Assembly: GCA_035403355.1 (NCBI GenBank)
Contig: DAONFA010000033.1
Coordinates: 1-25,449 of the forward strand
Length of the DNA: 25,449 nt
Direction: 5' to 3'
DNA from: Candidatus Cloacimonas sp.
GTDB lineage: Bacteria > Cloacimonadota > Cloacimonadia > Cloacimonadales > Cloacimonadaceae
Position numbers and translations under genes: made by a program. The notes beneath the pieces are model-generated. The model saw only the letters and a list, made by a program, of their open reading frames with translations. It searched no databases and was not told the DNA's origin. This document shows, piece after piece, positions 1 to 8,270 of the stretch; the first letter of the stretch is position 1; every line of letters begins with the position of its first letter.

Positions 1-55
1 GAGCACATGCTTTACACGCATGTGGTCGGGGGTTCGAGTCCCTTAGCGCCCACCA
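1..55 (+). tRNA. tRNA-Val(UAC), 3' part
   Basis: Only the 3' portion is in the window, starting in the D-stem (GAGC, 1-4). The anticodon stem CATGC (6-10) pairs with GCATG (18-22) around the loop TTTACAC, so the anticodon is TAC at 13-15, which reads valine codons. The T arm has GGGGG (28-32), the TTCGAGT loop (33-39) and CCCTT (40-44), with G:C pairs and two G:T pairs. The 3' acceptor strand is 45-51, the discriminator base is A52, and CCA is encoded at 53-55. The missing 5' acceptor strand should read GGGCGCT. Confidence 0.95.
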
Positions 56-102
56 TTTTTATTTTATGGCAGAAAATAGATTAAGGCAACAAGTGGTAAG
101 GA

Positions 103-1074
103 ATGAAAATCGCAGTTACAGGTGCTAACGGATTTGTAGGTAGTAACTTAGTTAAGCACTTTATTTCTCCGGCTAATGAAGTTAAAGCTATCATTCGTGC
201 CAATGCTTCCACTGCCTTGATTCCGCGTGACGCACATATCGTAAGAGTGGATTATAATGATGTTCCTTCCCTTCTTTCTGCATTCACCGGTATAGATATA
301 ATAATTCACAATGCGGGAAAAACCAAGGCACTTGATGCCGAACAAATGTTCAATACTAATTTGGGAATAGCTGAAAAAGTAATTGAAGCGGTCAATAGAA
401 TTTCCGAGCAGTTGCAAATAATTTATCTAAGTTCCCAGGCAGCATCCCGTCCCAGCGTTAATAATATCCCTGTAAAAGAAGATGAACCGAGCGCACCTTT
501 AACCTCTTACGGAAAAAGTAAATTGGCTGCAGAACAGGCATTCAGGGAAAAGTGCCGGAAAAATTACACTATTATTCGCCCCTGTTCCCTATACGGTTGT
601 GGTGATAAGGATTTTTTGCAGCTTTTTAAAATGGTGGATAGAGGTTTTAGTTTCAAAATCGGGCATCGGGATAAGCTGTTAAATATGCTTTATATTTCTG
701 AATTATGTAGTTTTATTGAGCTTTGTTTACATAATCCCGCGGCTTATTTTCAAACCTTTTTTGCTACCGATGGACAGGTCTATAAACAAAGCGATATTTT
801 TACTTCCATTGCCAACGCCCTGAATAAACATCCACTGCAAATTACGATTCCGGAAAAGTTAGCCAAAGCTGTTTTTTACACAGGAGACCTCTACGGGCAT
901 CTTTTCCATAAAGAAGTGGTTGCCAATAAAGAGAAGATGAAAGAAATTCTGGCAGATAGCTGGCTGGCTGATATTAGTAAAGCCAGGAACATATTAGGAT
1001 GGCAACCTGAAGCAAATTTGGCAAAAAATATAAAGGAGACCGCAACTTGTTATCGCACTTTGGGTTGGCTTTAA
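103..1074 (+). CDS. NAD(P)-dependent epimerase/dehydratase (extended SDR)
   Basis: A 323-residue Rossmann-fold enzyme of the extended short-chain dehydrogenase family, the group that modifies nucleotide sugars or related alcohols and ketones. The N-terminus has the nucleotide-binding GxxGxxG motif (G7, G10, G13). The catalytic YxxxK is Y136-K140 in SYGKSK, with the partner serine near S110/S111. Length is typical for the family. The exact substrate cannot be read from the sequence. The start at 103 gives the standard Rossmann N-terminus, although the nearest AAGGA (98-102) abuts the ATG, so initiation may be weak. The 3' end overlaps the next gene by 28 nt, suggesting translational coupling. 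Possible roles are envelope sugar metabolism or a reductase/dehydratase step on another small molecule. Confidence 0.85.
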   Translation: MKIAVTGANGFVGSNLVKHFISPANEVKAIIRANASTALIPRDAHIVRVDYNDVPSLLSAFTGIDIIIHNAGKTKALDAEQMFNTNLGIAEKVIEAVNRISEQLQIIYLSSQAASRPSVNNIPVKEDEPSAPLTSYGKSKLAAEQAFREKCRKNYTIIRPCSLYGCGDKDFLQLFKMVDRGFSFKIGHRDKLLNMLYISELCSFIELCLHNPAAYFQTFFATDGQVYKQSDIFTSIANALNKHPLQITIPEKLAKAVFYTGDLYGHLFHKEVVANKEKMKEILADSWLADISKARNILGWQPEANLAKNIKETATCYRTLGWL

Positions 1075-2735
1075 TTTTCGGGGTTCTTATTCTGCCTTTA
1101 GGGGCTCAGGAAGTATTGGCTTCCGAAAATTTATCCGTAACTGATACGACTGCAATCAGCTCCAAGCAAATAGATAAAACGGAAATTGAAAATTGGATTT
1201 TAGCAAACAGAATTGATCTGGAGGAATCGGTTTTCAGTTCTGCTCCTTTACAGTTAGACCTCGGCGATTTATATCATAACGGCTATTTTTATTTGGGACG
1301 ATATAATTTGGCGATGCCGGAAAGAAACGGTTTTGAGACATTCTCCGGTATTTTCTCCCCCGCTTTATACTATGCTTCGTTCAATTCGCTATATCCTTTT
1401 AAGGACTATCGCGGAACTGTAAATTTTACGAATAGAACCTATCCTTTTGCTCCTGTTCTTACTTCTGTGGATGCAGCTCTGGGTGATTACGATCATCATT
1501 ATGCCCGAATTAACTTTGCTAAAAATGAACTATTTTCTTATTCGGAATTGGAATATCAGGGTGATTTACTATCCCAAAACGGTTTATGGTCAGATATAAT
1601 ATCTGCCGAGACCTCAATGAAACATCGTCTTTCCCGAAACGGAAAATTATTCAGCTGGGAAACCGAATATGCCAGCTGGAATAAAGATATTGCGATGAAT
1701 GAACTGCTGCCGGTTTATTGGCAGCTGACAAATTTCAAAATTGCTTATAAATTGCAGCAGTTTTATGCAGCAGTTGGTTTACCCTGGCTAAAACTGAAAA
1801 TGCTGCAGGAATCCGAAACCGCCTCTGCCACTGTTTTTGCTGAAAAATATAACCGCCAGTCAACCCGAATGCAACTAAACTCTGCTCAAAATTTTAATCT
1901 TTGGCAGTATCAGGCAATTTATGAACACTGCTGGAATAAAGGTGATAATGCCTTCAGCGGATTCTATAACGCTGAATTTTATGAGGATAAACTTGCTTTT
2001 TATTGCCGGATAAATAGCCCTTTACAAATAGACCTTAAAGGCGATTGGCTAAACTGGAAACGCGGCAGGTTATTCTCCGATGTCAGCTATTCTACAAGGA
2101 CTTTTACTTTGGGTGCAAATTATTCCCGCTTGCTTGGAGAAGACCCTTCTCCTCTAAAAGTGAAAAACATTTATAATGCCTCAGAGGAATTGGATTTGAT
2201 TGACATAGCTATGCGCCGTCAAGTATCTCTATACTGCAGTTGTAACTTTTTGCCTCTTAAGCCGTTAGTTTCCTTAGGAATTAAAGACATTGAACAAAAA
2301 GCGGATAGTACCTGGCTCAATGTTAAAGAGCAACAACCCTTTCTGCGTCTGACTATGAATGCTGATTTTTCCTGGAAAAACTGGGAATTTAATGCCCGTC
2401 CTGAATGGATAATCAGCAAATATTATGATAACTTAACGGAAAATCCCGAATACCGGTTCCAAAGCGTGCAACAGATAAAATATCATTTATTATATAATAA
2501 CGCTATTGTGGCAGGTTGTGGATTTTACGGCAGCTCCGGATACTATGCTGCTAATGCTGTAAATCCTGTTTTAATTGAAGCATCCACGGTTTTTGATGTT
2601 TGGGCTGGAGTTGACATAAGCCGCTATTTTCAAATTCGTGCCGGATTTAAAAATATAAATTCCTCTTCCCTATATGGAGCTTATCCTGTTCCCGTTTCGG
2701 TTTTTGCCAAAGTTTTGTGGTTGTATTTGAATTAA
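1047..2735 (+). CDS. Secreted beta-barrel-like outer-membrane protein, unknown function
   Basis: A 562-residue protein with an N-terminal signal peptide (hydrophobic core LALIFGVLIL, probable cleavage after ...VLA near residue 25). The mature part is rich in Tyr, Phe and Trp with many short alternating polar/hydrophobic stretches, and it ends in an aromatic strand (VLWLYLN). This is the look of an outer-membrane beta-barrel. No TonB-dependent plug domain or TonB box is visible. The start is a TTG at 1047, chosen because AGGAG (1034-1038) sits 8 nt upstream and the signal peptide begins immediately. The gene starts inside the end of the epimerase gene, in another frame. I do not recognise the family. 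A porin-like or TonB-receptor-derived barrel is possible. Confidence 0.75.
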   Translation: MLSHFGLALIFGVLILPLGAQEVLASENLSVTDTTAISSKQIDKTEIENWILANRIDLEESVFSSAPLQLDLGDLYHNGYFYLGRYNLAMPERNGFETFSGIFSPALYYASFNSLYPFKDYRGTVNFTNRTYPFAPVLTSVDAALGDYDHHYARINFAKNELFSYSELEYQGDLLSQNGLWSDIISAETSMKHRLSRNGKLFSWETEYASWNKDIAMNELLPVYWQLTNFKIAYKLQQFYAAVGLPWLKLKMLQESETASATVFAEKYNRQSTRMQLNSAQNFNLWQYQAIYEHCWNKGDNAFSGFYNAEFYEDKLAFYCRINSPLQIDLKGDWLNWKRGRLFSDVSYSTRTFTLGANYSRLLGEDPSPLKVKNIYNASEELDLIDIAMRRQVSLYCSCNFLPLKPLVSLGIKDIEQKADSTWLNVKEQQPFLRLTMNADFSWKNWEFNARPEWIISKYYDNLTENPEYRFQSVQQIKYHLLYNNAIVAGCGFYGSSGYYAANAVNPVLIEASTVFDVWAGVDISRYFQIRAGFKNINSSSLYGAYPVPVSVFAKVLWLYLN

Positions 2736-2990
2736 AAAAAGTGCGGGAGTGCATAAGTGCTGGAGTGCAGGAGTGTTGGAGTGCTGGAGTTATTTGTAAA
2801 ATGGCAAGTTATACTGTTTCTCTTGATTCTTTTATCCAGCCGGCAATGTAAATTCTTCATCCTATCCGCATTCTGGTTATTCTCAGTGTCTTCAGGAAAA
2901 AAAATAACCGAGGCATTGATGTGCTTGACAAAAATGCACTATTTATTTTGTATTGAATTTATTCAATAAATGAGGTTAACTAATAGGAAA
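2736..2990. other. Intergenic region with 8-bp tandem array
   Basis: A 255-nt gap between two co-directional genes. It opens with an A-run and six 8-bp tandem units (2743-2790, listed separately). An open frame of 70 codons runs through it, but its first codons are simply the repeat, it has no ribosome site, and it ends where the TatD region begins, so I do not call it a gene. No clear promoter or terminator was identified. Confidence 0.6.
2743..2790 (+). repeat. Six tandem 8-bp units, consensus GCTGGAGT
   Basis: Units read GCGGGAGT, GCATAAGT, GCTGGAGT, GCAGGAGT, GTTGGAGT and GCTGGAGT, head to tail without gaps. The last four positions are almost constant (GAGT) and variation is concentrated at positions 2-4. 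It lies just after the stop codon of the barrel-protein gene. Confidence 0.85.
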
Positions 2991-3791
2991 ATGAGAATAT
3001 TTGAAACACACGCTCATCTGGATCATCCCGATTTTGATGCTGATAGAGAGACCATTATCAGTAAATGTTTTAGCAGCGGGATTGAATATATCATCAATGT
3101 CGCTTCCAATAAGGAAACCGCTTTCAGCTCTTTAGAACTGGCTAAAAAGCATTTGCATATATTTGCTACAGTTGGTTTTCACCCGCACGACGCAATGGAT
3201 TTTGATGCGGAAGTAGTAAAAAAACTGGCGCGGGAAAAAAAGGTTTTGGCTATCGGAGAAATCGGATTGGATTTTTTTCGGAATTTATCCCCTTTTACTG
3301 TTCAGCGTGAGGTCTTTGATAATCAGGCACATTTAGCGATGCAATATGATTTACCGGTAATTGTTCACGATAGAGATGCTCACCAGGAATGTTTTAATAT
3401 TCTTAAAAAGAACGGTGTGAAAGAGGCGGTCTTTCATTGTTTTACCGGTGATATTGTCTTTGCTCAACAGGTCTTGGATGAGGGTTGGATGATATCTTTT
3501 ACCGGTAATATCACTTATGCCAATTCCAAACTGGATGATGTTATTCGTTTAGTGCCTTTGGATAGATTTATGGTAGAAACGGATAGTCCCTATCTGCCTC
3601 CCCATCCGCATAGAGGAAAAAGAAATTCTCCTTTATACCTGCCTTTAGTGGTGGGAAAAATTGCCGAAGTAAAAGAAATCAGTCCCAATGAAGTAGCCGA
3701 GCATTCTTTTGCCAATGCTTATCGTTTTTTCCGTATTCCTCCTGATCCTGTGAAGGCATCACATAAAAAAGCTGGACACAAGAAAGCTTAG
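2991..3791 (+). CDS. tatD: TatD family metal-dependent deoxyribonuclease
   Basis: A TIM-barrel metallohydrolase of the TatD family, known as 3'-5' DNA exonucleases and D-aminoacyl-tRNA deacylase-like enzymes. Metal ligands are all present: H7 and H9 in THAHLD, E90 in GEIGLDFF, H126 in VIVHDRD, H149 in VFHCFTG and D198 in ETDSPYLPP. I start at the ATG at 2991 (266 residues), because MRIFETHAHLD is the usual family N-terminus. The upstream in-frame ATG at 2970 would add seven residues and has no ribosome site. The C-terminus has an unusual short lysine/histidine-rich tail (SHKKAGHKKA). The next gene follows after 51 nt and has its own ribosome site. Confidence 0.95.
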   Translation: MRIFETHAHLDHPDFDADRETIISKCFSSGIEYIINVASNKETAFSSLELAKKHLHIFATVGFHPHDAMDFDAEVVKKLAREKKVLAIGEIGLDFFRNLSPFTVQREVFDNQAHLAMQYDLPVIVHDRDAHQECFNILKKNGVKEAVFHCFTGDIVFAQQVLDEGWMISFTGNITYANSKLDDVIRLVPLDRFMVETDSPYLPPHPHRGKRNSPLYLPLVVGKIAEVKEISPNEVAEHSFANAYRFFRIPPDPVKASHKKAGHKKA

Positions 3792-3842
3792 TTATCTTTT
3801 GATTAAGTATATAGTTATGATTTAAGAGTTAAAGGATATATA

Positions 3843-5048
3843 ATGAAAAAGACAGTTATCATTATCTGTTGCATACTATTAGCCATATCTCTGCAAGCGG
3901 GAAATTCCATTTTCGCTTTCTATGGTTTTCCTGTGCGAAATTACGGTAGAGACATTTACAGTATGGGAATGGGTGATACCGGAGCAAGTGATATTTTCCG
4001 CATTAATACTGGTTACGCTAATCCCGCAATGCACAATAGAAATAACTACACTCTGTTTTCTACTGGAATGATGATGGGTTATACAAAATACCAATCCGAT
4101 TTGGAAGGTGAGAAACACAGTTACAGGGATGATGCTTTGGATTTTCCCTATTTCAACATCAGCATCCCGATAAATAGACATCGGCTCGGAATTCAATTTA
4201 ATTCCTTAGCTTCCGGATTAGCTACCAATCAGAGAACTCTTTCTGATGGCTCTGTAGAATCGCAAACCAGCGACAAATATCTATATAAAGCCGATCTGAT
4301 ATATAGTTACAGCTTTAAAGATGTTAACCTGGGAATTAGTGCCAACTACTATTTCGGCCACGATAAGCGCTATTTTTCTCAGACGGGAAACTATTCTACT
4401 TTTGATACGCGGGAATCTCTGTTGATGGATTTTAAGAACCCCAGCTTTACAATTGGAGCCATCAAAATCTTTGATAAATACAGCATTGGCGCTCATTACT
4501 GTGCTCCCGTAAACCTGAAAGGTGAACTGATTCGTAGCTGCATTCACAATACTGAACCTGCCAAGGATTATGAGTATAAGCTTTCAGAACAGTATTGTGT
4601 AAGCACAACCGTTAAACCATTAAAACAATTTAAAATAGCTGCGGATATCAGTTTTGAACCCTGGAGCTCCATTTCCGATAGCTATAGAGATTGTTACAAA
4701 GCCGGTATAGGATTAGCTTATGAACCCGATACTAAAATTCATAAAAAGATATTTGTGAAGTTGCCTCTTAGAATTGGCGGCTCAATGCGTCAGCTGCCTT
4801 TTCGTGATAAAGATGGCAATGATATAGATGAAACAGCAATTAGCTGTGGCTTAACGCTTCCCTTAAAAAATGAGGTGGATAGAATTGATCTTGGTCTTCA
4901 ATATCTGCAAAGAGGTGATTTGGCTAAAAATAAGCTTAGTGATAATTCGTTGATGCTGATGATTGGTTTCACCGGTTTTGACATTATCAGTAAAGCTGTG
5001 GATAGAACTTCTCCGCGTTATATACCTGAAAAAGAGGATGTTGAATGA
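3843..5048 (+). CDS. PorV/UPF0164-like outer-membrane barrel protein
   Basis: A 401-residue protein with a clear signal peptide (MKKTVIIICCILLAISLQAG) and a mature part beginning with the pattern seen in FadL/PorV/UPF0164-type barrels: a Gly-rich MGMGDTGASD stretch followed by a conserved NPAM (around residues 58-61), then alternating strands. PorV is the outer-membrane shuttle that recognises T9SS C-terminal signals in Bacteroidota. UPF0164 proteins are related barrels of unknown role. The window also encodes a T9SS-type cargo at 18685, which makes a PorV-like role attractive but unproved. The ribosome site AAAGGAT lies about 6 nt before the ATG. The stop overlaps the next start (ATGA at 5045-5048), so the two are translationally coupled. 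It could equally be a FadL-like transporter. Confidence 0.65.
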   Translation: MKKTVIIICCILLAISLQAGNSIFAFYGFPVRNYGRDIYSMGMGDTGASDIFRINTGYANPAMHNRNNYTLFSTGMMMGYTKYQSDLEGEKHSYRDDALDFPYFNISIPINRHRLGIQFNSLASGLATNQRTLSDGSVESQTSDKYLYKADLIYSYSFKDVNLGISANYYFGHDKRYFSQTGNYSTFDTRESLLMDFKNPSFTIGAIKIFDKYSIGAHYCAPVNLKGELIRSCIHNTEPAKDYEYKLSEQYCVSTTVKPLKQFKIAADISFEPWSSISDSYRDCYKAGIGLAYEPDTKIHKKIFVKLPLRIGGSMRQLPFRDKDGNDIDETAISCGLTLPLKNEVDRIDLGLQYLQRGDLAKNKLSDNSLMLMIGFTGFDIISKAVDRTSPRYIPEKEDVE

Positions 5049-6607
5049 AACAAGATGATGCAAGCAGTAATCAATGTTCTTCTAACGATTTAATATCCCA
5101 AATAATTAAGGCACGCGGATATGATGCTCAGTCATTGATAACAGACCTTAATCTGCTTCCCGATGAAACTCTTTTTGCCAATATTGACAAGGTGGAAAAC
5201 AGAATTCGCACCGCCCTGTATGCTAACGAACCCCTGGTAATTTTTGGTCATGATGATCCCGATGGGATAACCAGCACCTTTATTTTGTATAACTTTCTTA
5301 CTTCCTGCGGTTATCAAAAACACTGTTATTATATTCCCAATCGCAATCTCTTTCCTCATGGCATTCAAAGCGATTTTATAAACTTTGTTCGGGAAAAAGG
5401 TATTCGTTTAATTATTACAGTAGATAATGGTATTGCCGCTTACGATGGAGTAACCCAACTAAATGCAATGGGTTGCGAAGTAATCATAACAGATCATCAT
5501 ATCGTGCAACCGGATGTTTTGCCACCCGCATATACAATTATGAATCCTCAGCTGCCGGAATGTCAATATCCCTTCAAACAACTGGCAGGAGCAGGCGTTG
5601 TTTTAATGTTAATCAGATATTTAAGCCGTCTGTGGAATCATCCTGTTGAGCCCGTAAACTACTTCTGGACTGCAGTTGGTTCTTTAGCAGATAAAGTTCC
5701 GATGATTGGATTAAACAAAATAATAGTCCGTTATGTTTTAGAACATTTTGCCGAAATGCAGGATGAAACAGTTAACTTCTTGTTGCGTAGCTACAATCGC
5801 CTTAATACTCAAACGGATATATTCAATTTTCTGCATAATACGGCTCATTTAATTGCTAACGGTAGAGAAGCCGATGGACAGCATACAGCAATGCGCTTCC
5901 TTTTACAATCAGGAGAAGCCAAAGCTCAACTATTTGAAGAACTGGAACACCAGAAATATGAATGGGAAAGCGAATTGAACCGGATTTTCAAATTTATGGA
6001 TACTTTGGCAACCGATTTTGTGGGTAACTGGTTTGTTTATTACGATGATGAAGATGTTATTCCCTACCCTTTATTAGGAACTGCAGCTACCTATATTGTC
6101 AATAAATTGCACATTCCCACTTTAATTTTGAAAAATCATAATGGCAATACTGTTTGCGAAGGCAGGTGCAGTGAAGATTTTAACATAATGAGTGCTTTCA
6201 CGCATTGCAAAAAGCATTTAAAGCAATTTGGCGGTCATCGTCAAGCGGCAGGTTTTACAATGAGTTATAATCATTATGACGCTTTTCTGGAATGTTTCAA
6301 TAACTACCTGCAGAAAAACTACTATCCTGATAATTCAGCTAAAATTAGTTATGATGCCGAAGCATTAGTAACAGACCTGAACTACGATAACTGGAGAAAA
6401 CTGGAAATTTTGCTGCCTTGGGGACAGCTGAATCCTGAACCTACCATTTTAATTCGGAACACATCCAAAGCCGAGATTAATAGTTGTATCTCCTTGGATA
6501 ATAACGGAAAAGAACTTCCCTCTAAAGAAAAAGGCGATGCCGTAGTTTTATGGAAGACACCTAATTTGGTTAAGGTCTTATCCTGGCAGCCGCATTTTAA
6601 GGAATGA
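5045..6607 (+). CDS. recJ: RecJ-like single-stranded-DNA exonuclease (DHH/DHHA1)
   Basis: A DHH-superfamily phosphoesterase with RecJ architecture. Motif I is HDDPDG (69-74), motif II TVDNG (125-129), the DHH motif TDHH (149-152) and motif IV VGSLADKVPM (211-220). The DHHA1 motif GGHRQAAG is near 396-403. A RecJ-type OB segment follows, with LPWGQLNPEP corresponding to the family's PFGxGNPEP. RecJ degrades single-stranded DNA 5' to 3' in recombination and repair. At 520 residues it is slightly shorter than E. coli RecJ (577), and the part after the NPEP motif is brief, so the C-terminal domain looks trimmed. It starts in the ATGA overlap with the preceding outer-membrane protein gene. Confidence 0.88.
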   Translation: MKQDDASSNQCSSNDLISQIIKARGYDAQSLITDLNLLPDETLFANIDKVENRIRTALYANEPLVIFGHDDPDGITSTFILYNFLTSCGYQKHCYYIPNRNLFPHGIQSDFINFVREKGIRLIITVDNGIAAYDGVTQLNAMGCEVIITDHHIVQPDVLPPAYTIMNPQLPECQYPFKQLAGAGVVLMLIRYLSRLWNHPVEPVNYFWTAVGSLADKVPMIGLNKIIVRYVLEHFAEMQDETVNFLLRSYNRLNTQTDIFNFLHNTAHLIANGREADGQHTAMRFLLQSGEAKAQLFEELEHQKYEWESELNRIFKFMDTLATDFVGNWFVYYDDEDVIPYPLLGTAATYIVNKLHIPTLILKNHNGNTVCEGRCSEDFNIMSAFTHCKKHLKQFGGHRQAAGFTMSYNHYDAFLECFNNYLQKNYYPDNSAKISYDAEALVTDLNYDNWRKLEILLPWGQLNPEPTILIRNTSKAEINSCISLDNNGKELPSKEKGDAVVLWKTPNLVKVLSWQPHFKE

Positions 6608-6629
6608 ATTCAATAAGAGGCATTAGCAG

Positions 6630-7217
6630 TTGATTGAACTTGGCGAAACCCTGAGAAAAGGAATTCATATCAGCAGTTTGATTATCCCGTTGGGCTATCG
6701 TTACCTGCTATCTTTTAACCGTGCCTGGGGTTTTTCTCTGTTGCTGATTGCTTTCTCCTTAAGCTTGGTAATAGAATTTTACCGTTTCTGGCAAAAGGAC
6801 TTTCATAGAACCTTCTATCGCGTGTTCGGTATTTTACTTAGAAAGCACGAGTTAAGAAATTTTACAGGGGCTACTTATATGCTCTTTTCCGCTGTAATTT
6901 GCGTTGCTTTTTTCAATCCGTTGATTGCTTCTTGCGCTATGGCTTTTTTAACGATAGGCGATACTTTTGCTGCTTTGGTAGGCATCAATTTCGGTAAACG
7001 CTGGTTTAATAACCGTAATAAAAGTTTGGAAGGTAGTTTGGCTTGTTTTATCAGCTGTGCCATTTTTGGCATATTTTGGCTGGGTAATCCTCTGCTGGCT
7101 GTTTTAGGCGCTTTATCCGCTACCATAGCAGAACTTTGTAACATTCCTTTAGACGATAACATCAAAATTCCGATTGTTTCAGCTTTAGTGATGACCTTGC
7201 TGAGCATCTTTATTTAA
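6630..7217 (+). CDS. Polyprenol/dolichol/phytol-kinase-like membrane protein (CTP-dependent family)
   Basis: A 195-residue, strongly hydrophobic protein with several membrane segments. The motif GDTFAALVG (110-118), followed by KSLEGSLACF (131-140) and a late NIPLDDNIKIPIVSA (171-185), matches the family that includes dolichol kinase (SEC59), diacylglycerol kinase DGK1 and phytol kinase VTE5. These use CTP to phosphorylate a lipid alcohol and are distantly related to CdsA cytidylyltransferases. The start is a TTG at 6630 with AAGAGG (6615-6620) nine nt upstream. It lies between recJ and a polyprenyl-phosphate-type glycosyltransferase, suggesting it recycles the lipid carrier used by that enzyme. 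The lipid substrate is inferred, not shown. Annotation pipelines often call such genes phosphatidate cytidylyltransferase. Confidence 0.8.
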   Translation: MIELGETLRKGIHISSLIIPLGYRYLLSFNRAWGFSLLLIAFSLSLVIEFYRFWQKDFHRTFYRVFGILLRKHELRNFTGATYMLFSAVICVAFFNPLIASCAMAFLTIGDTFAALVGINFGKRWFNNRNKSLEGSLACFISCAIFGIFWLGNPLLAVLGALSATIAELCNIPLDDNIKIPIVSALVMTLLSIFI

Positions 7218-7230
7218 AGATAAGGTAAAT

Positions 7231-8205
7231 ATGAAATTATCCTTTATTATTCCGATTTTAAATGAACAAGATTCCCTAAGCGAACTATATGACGAGATTT
7301 TACAAAACTGCGTAAGTTACGATTATGAGATAATCTTTATTGATGACGGTTCTTCGGACAACAGTTTTGGAGTTATGCAACAAATGGCTGCAAAGGACGA
7401 AAAAGTAAAAGTAATAAAATTCAGACGCAATTTTGGTAAAGCTGCTGCTTTACAGCTTGGTTTCACAATTGCCTCGGGTGAGATTGTTTTTACTTTGGAC
7501 GGGGACTTACAGGATAATCCAATAGAAATTCCTCATTTTATAGAAAAATTAAATGAGGGCTACGATTTGGTTTCCGGTTGGAAACGCAAGCGCCACGATC
7601 CTCTGTATAAAACGCTTCCTTCCAAACTCTTCAATTTTGTTACAGCCAAGACCTTCCGCTTGAAGCTAAAGGATTATAATTGCGGTTTTAAGGCATACCG
7701 CCACCCTTTGGAAAAAGAATTAACCCTCTATGGAGAAATGCATCGTTATATCCCTGTTTTAGCACATTCTTTGGGCTATAAAGTAGGAGAAATTGCCGTG
7801 ACTCATCGTCCGCGGAAATATGGAAAAAGCAAATATGGCAAAGAGCGTTACTTGAGAGGTTTTTTTGACCTTTTAACGGTGAAGATGATTACGCAATACA
7901 GTAAAAGTCCTTTATACCTTTTTGGTCGTATTGGAGTTGCATCTACATTGATCGGTATTATCATCGGTATTTATCTGGCAGTTCTCAAATTGTTTTACGG
8001 ACAACCGCTTTCCAACCGTCCTCTCTTATTATTAGGTATTTTACTTATCATCGGTGGTTTGCAGTTTATATCTCTGGGCTTGATATCAGAATTGATAGTC
8101 AATCGCTTCCGACAAGGCAAGAAAACACTTATTTCTATCGCTCAATGTCTGAATATAGAAACCTCCCTTCCTTTGCCGGAAGAAAGTCAATCCTTGATAG
8201 ATTAA
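7231..8205 (+). CDS. GT2 polyprenyl-phosphate glycosyltransferase (DPM1/GtrB/ArnC-like)
   Basis: A 324-residue membrane glycosyltransferase. The GT-A nucleotide-sugar motifs are NEQ (11-13), DDGSSD (38-43), the DGD motif (90-92) within FTLDGDLQDNP, and SGWKRKR (115-121). Two C-terminal hydrophobic segments (about 230-254 and 263-290) give the two-helix anchor typical of GtrB, ArnC and bacterial dolichol-phosphate-mannose-synthase-like enzymes. Such proteins move a sugar from a nucleotide donor to undecaprenyl or another polyprenyl phosphate on the cytoplasmic side. The sugar cannot be assigned. The ribosome site AAGG lies close before the ATG. It follows the lipid-alcohol-kinase-like gene after 13 nt, making a plausible two-step lipid-linked sugar unit. 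Confidence 0.9.
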   Translation: MKLSFIIPILNEQDSLSELYDEILQNCVSYDYEIIFIDDGSSDNSFGVMQQMAAKDEKVKVIKFRRNFGKAAALQLGFTIASGEIVFTLDGDLQDNPIEIPHFIEKLNEGYDLVSGWKRKRHDPLYKTLPSKLFNFVTAKTFRLKLKDYNCGFKAYRHPLEKELTLYGEMHRYIPVLAHSLGYKVGEIAVTHRPRKYGKSKYGKERYLRGFFDLLTVKMITQYSKSPLYLFGRIGVASTLIGIIIGIYLAVLKLFYGQPLSNRPLLLLGILLIIGGLQFISLGLISELIVNRFRQGKKTLISIAQCLNIETSLPLPEESQSLID

Positions 8206-8219
8206 AGGGACAAGAATTG

Positions 8220-8267
8220 ATGAGAACATTATTTTCCCGTCTCGCCATCTTACATTGTCACTGCTAA
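8220..8267 (+). CDS. Candidate 15-codon leader peptide before the lolC-like gene
   Basis: A short ATG-initiated frame (MRTLFSRLAILHCHC, then TAA) sits in the 65-nt gap after the glycosyltransferase. AAAGGGA (8204-8210) is 9 nt upstream of its ATG, a good ribosome site. The following ATG at 8271 has no ribosome site of its own and lies 3 nt after this stop. The layout suggests that ribosomes finishing the short peptide restart on the permease gene. It is seen only from spacing and signals and may be chance. Confidence 0.35.
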   Translation: MRTLFSRLAILHCHC

Positions 8268-8270
8268 GCT

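Noticed and set aside
2757..2969. A 70-codon frame between the barrel protein and tatD
   Set aside because: It starts in the 8-bp array, lacks a ribosome site, and has no recognisable composition or family.
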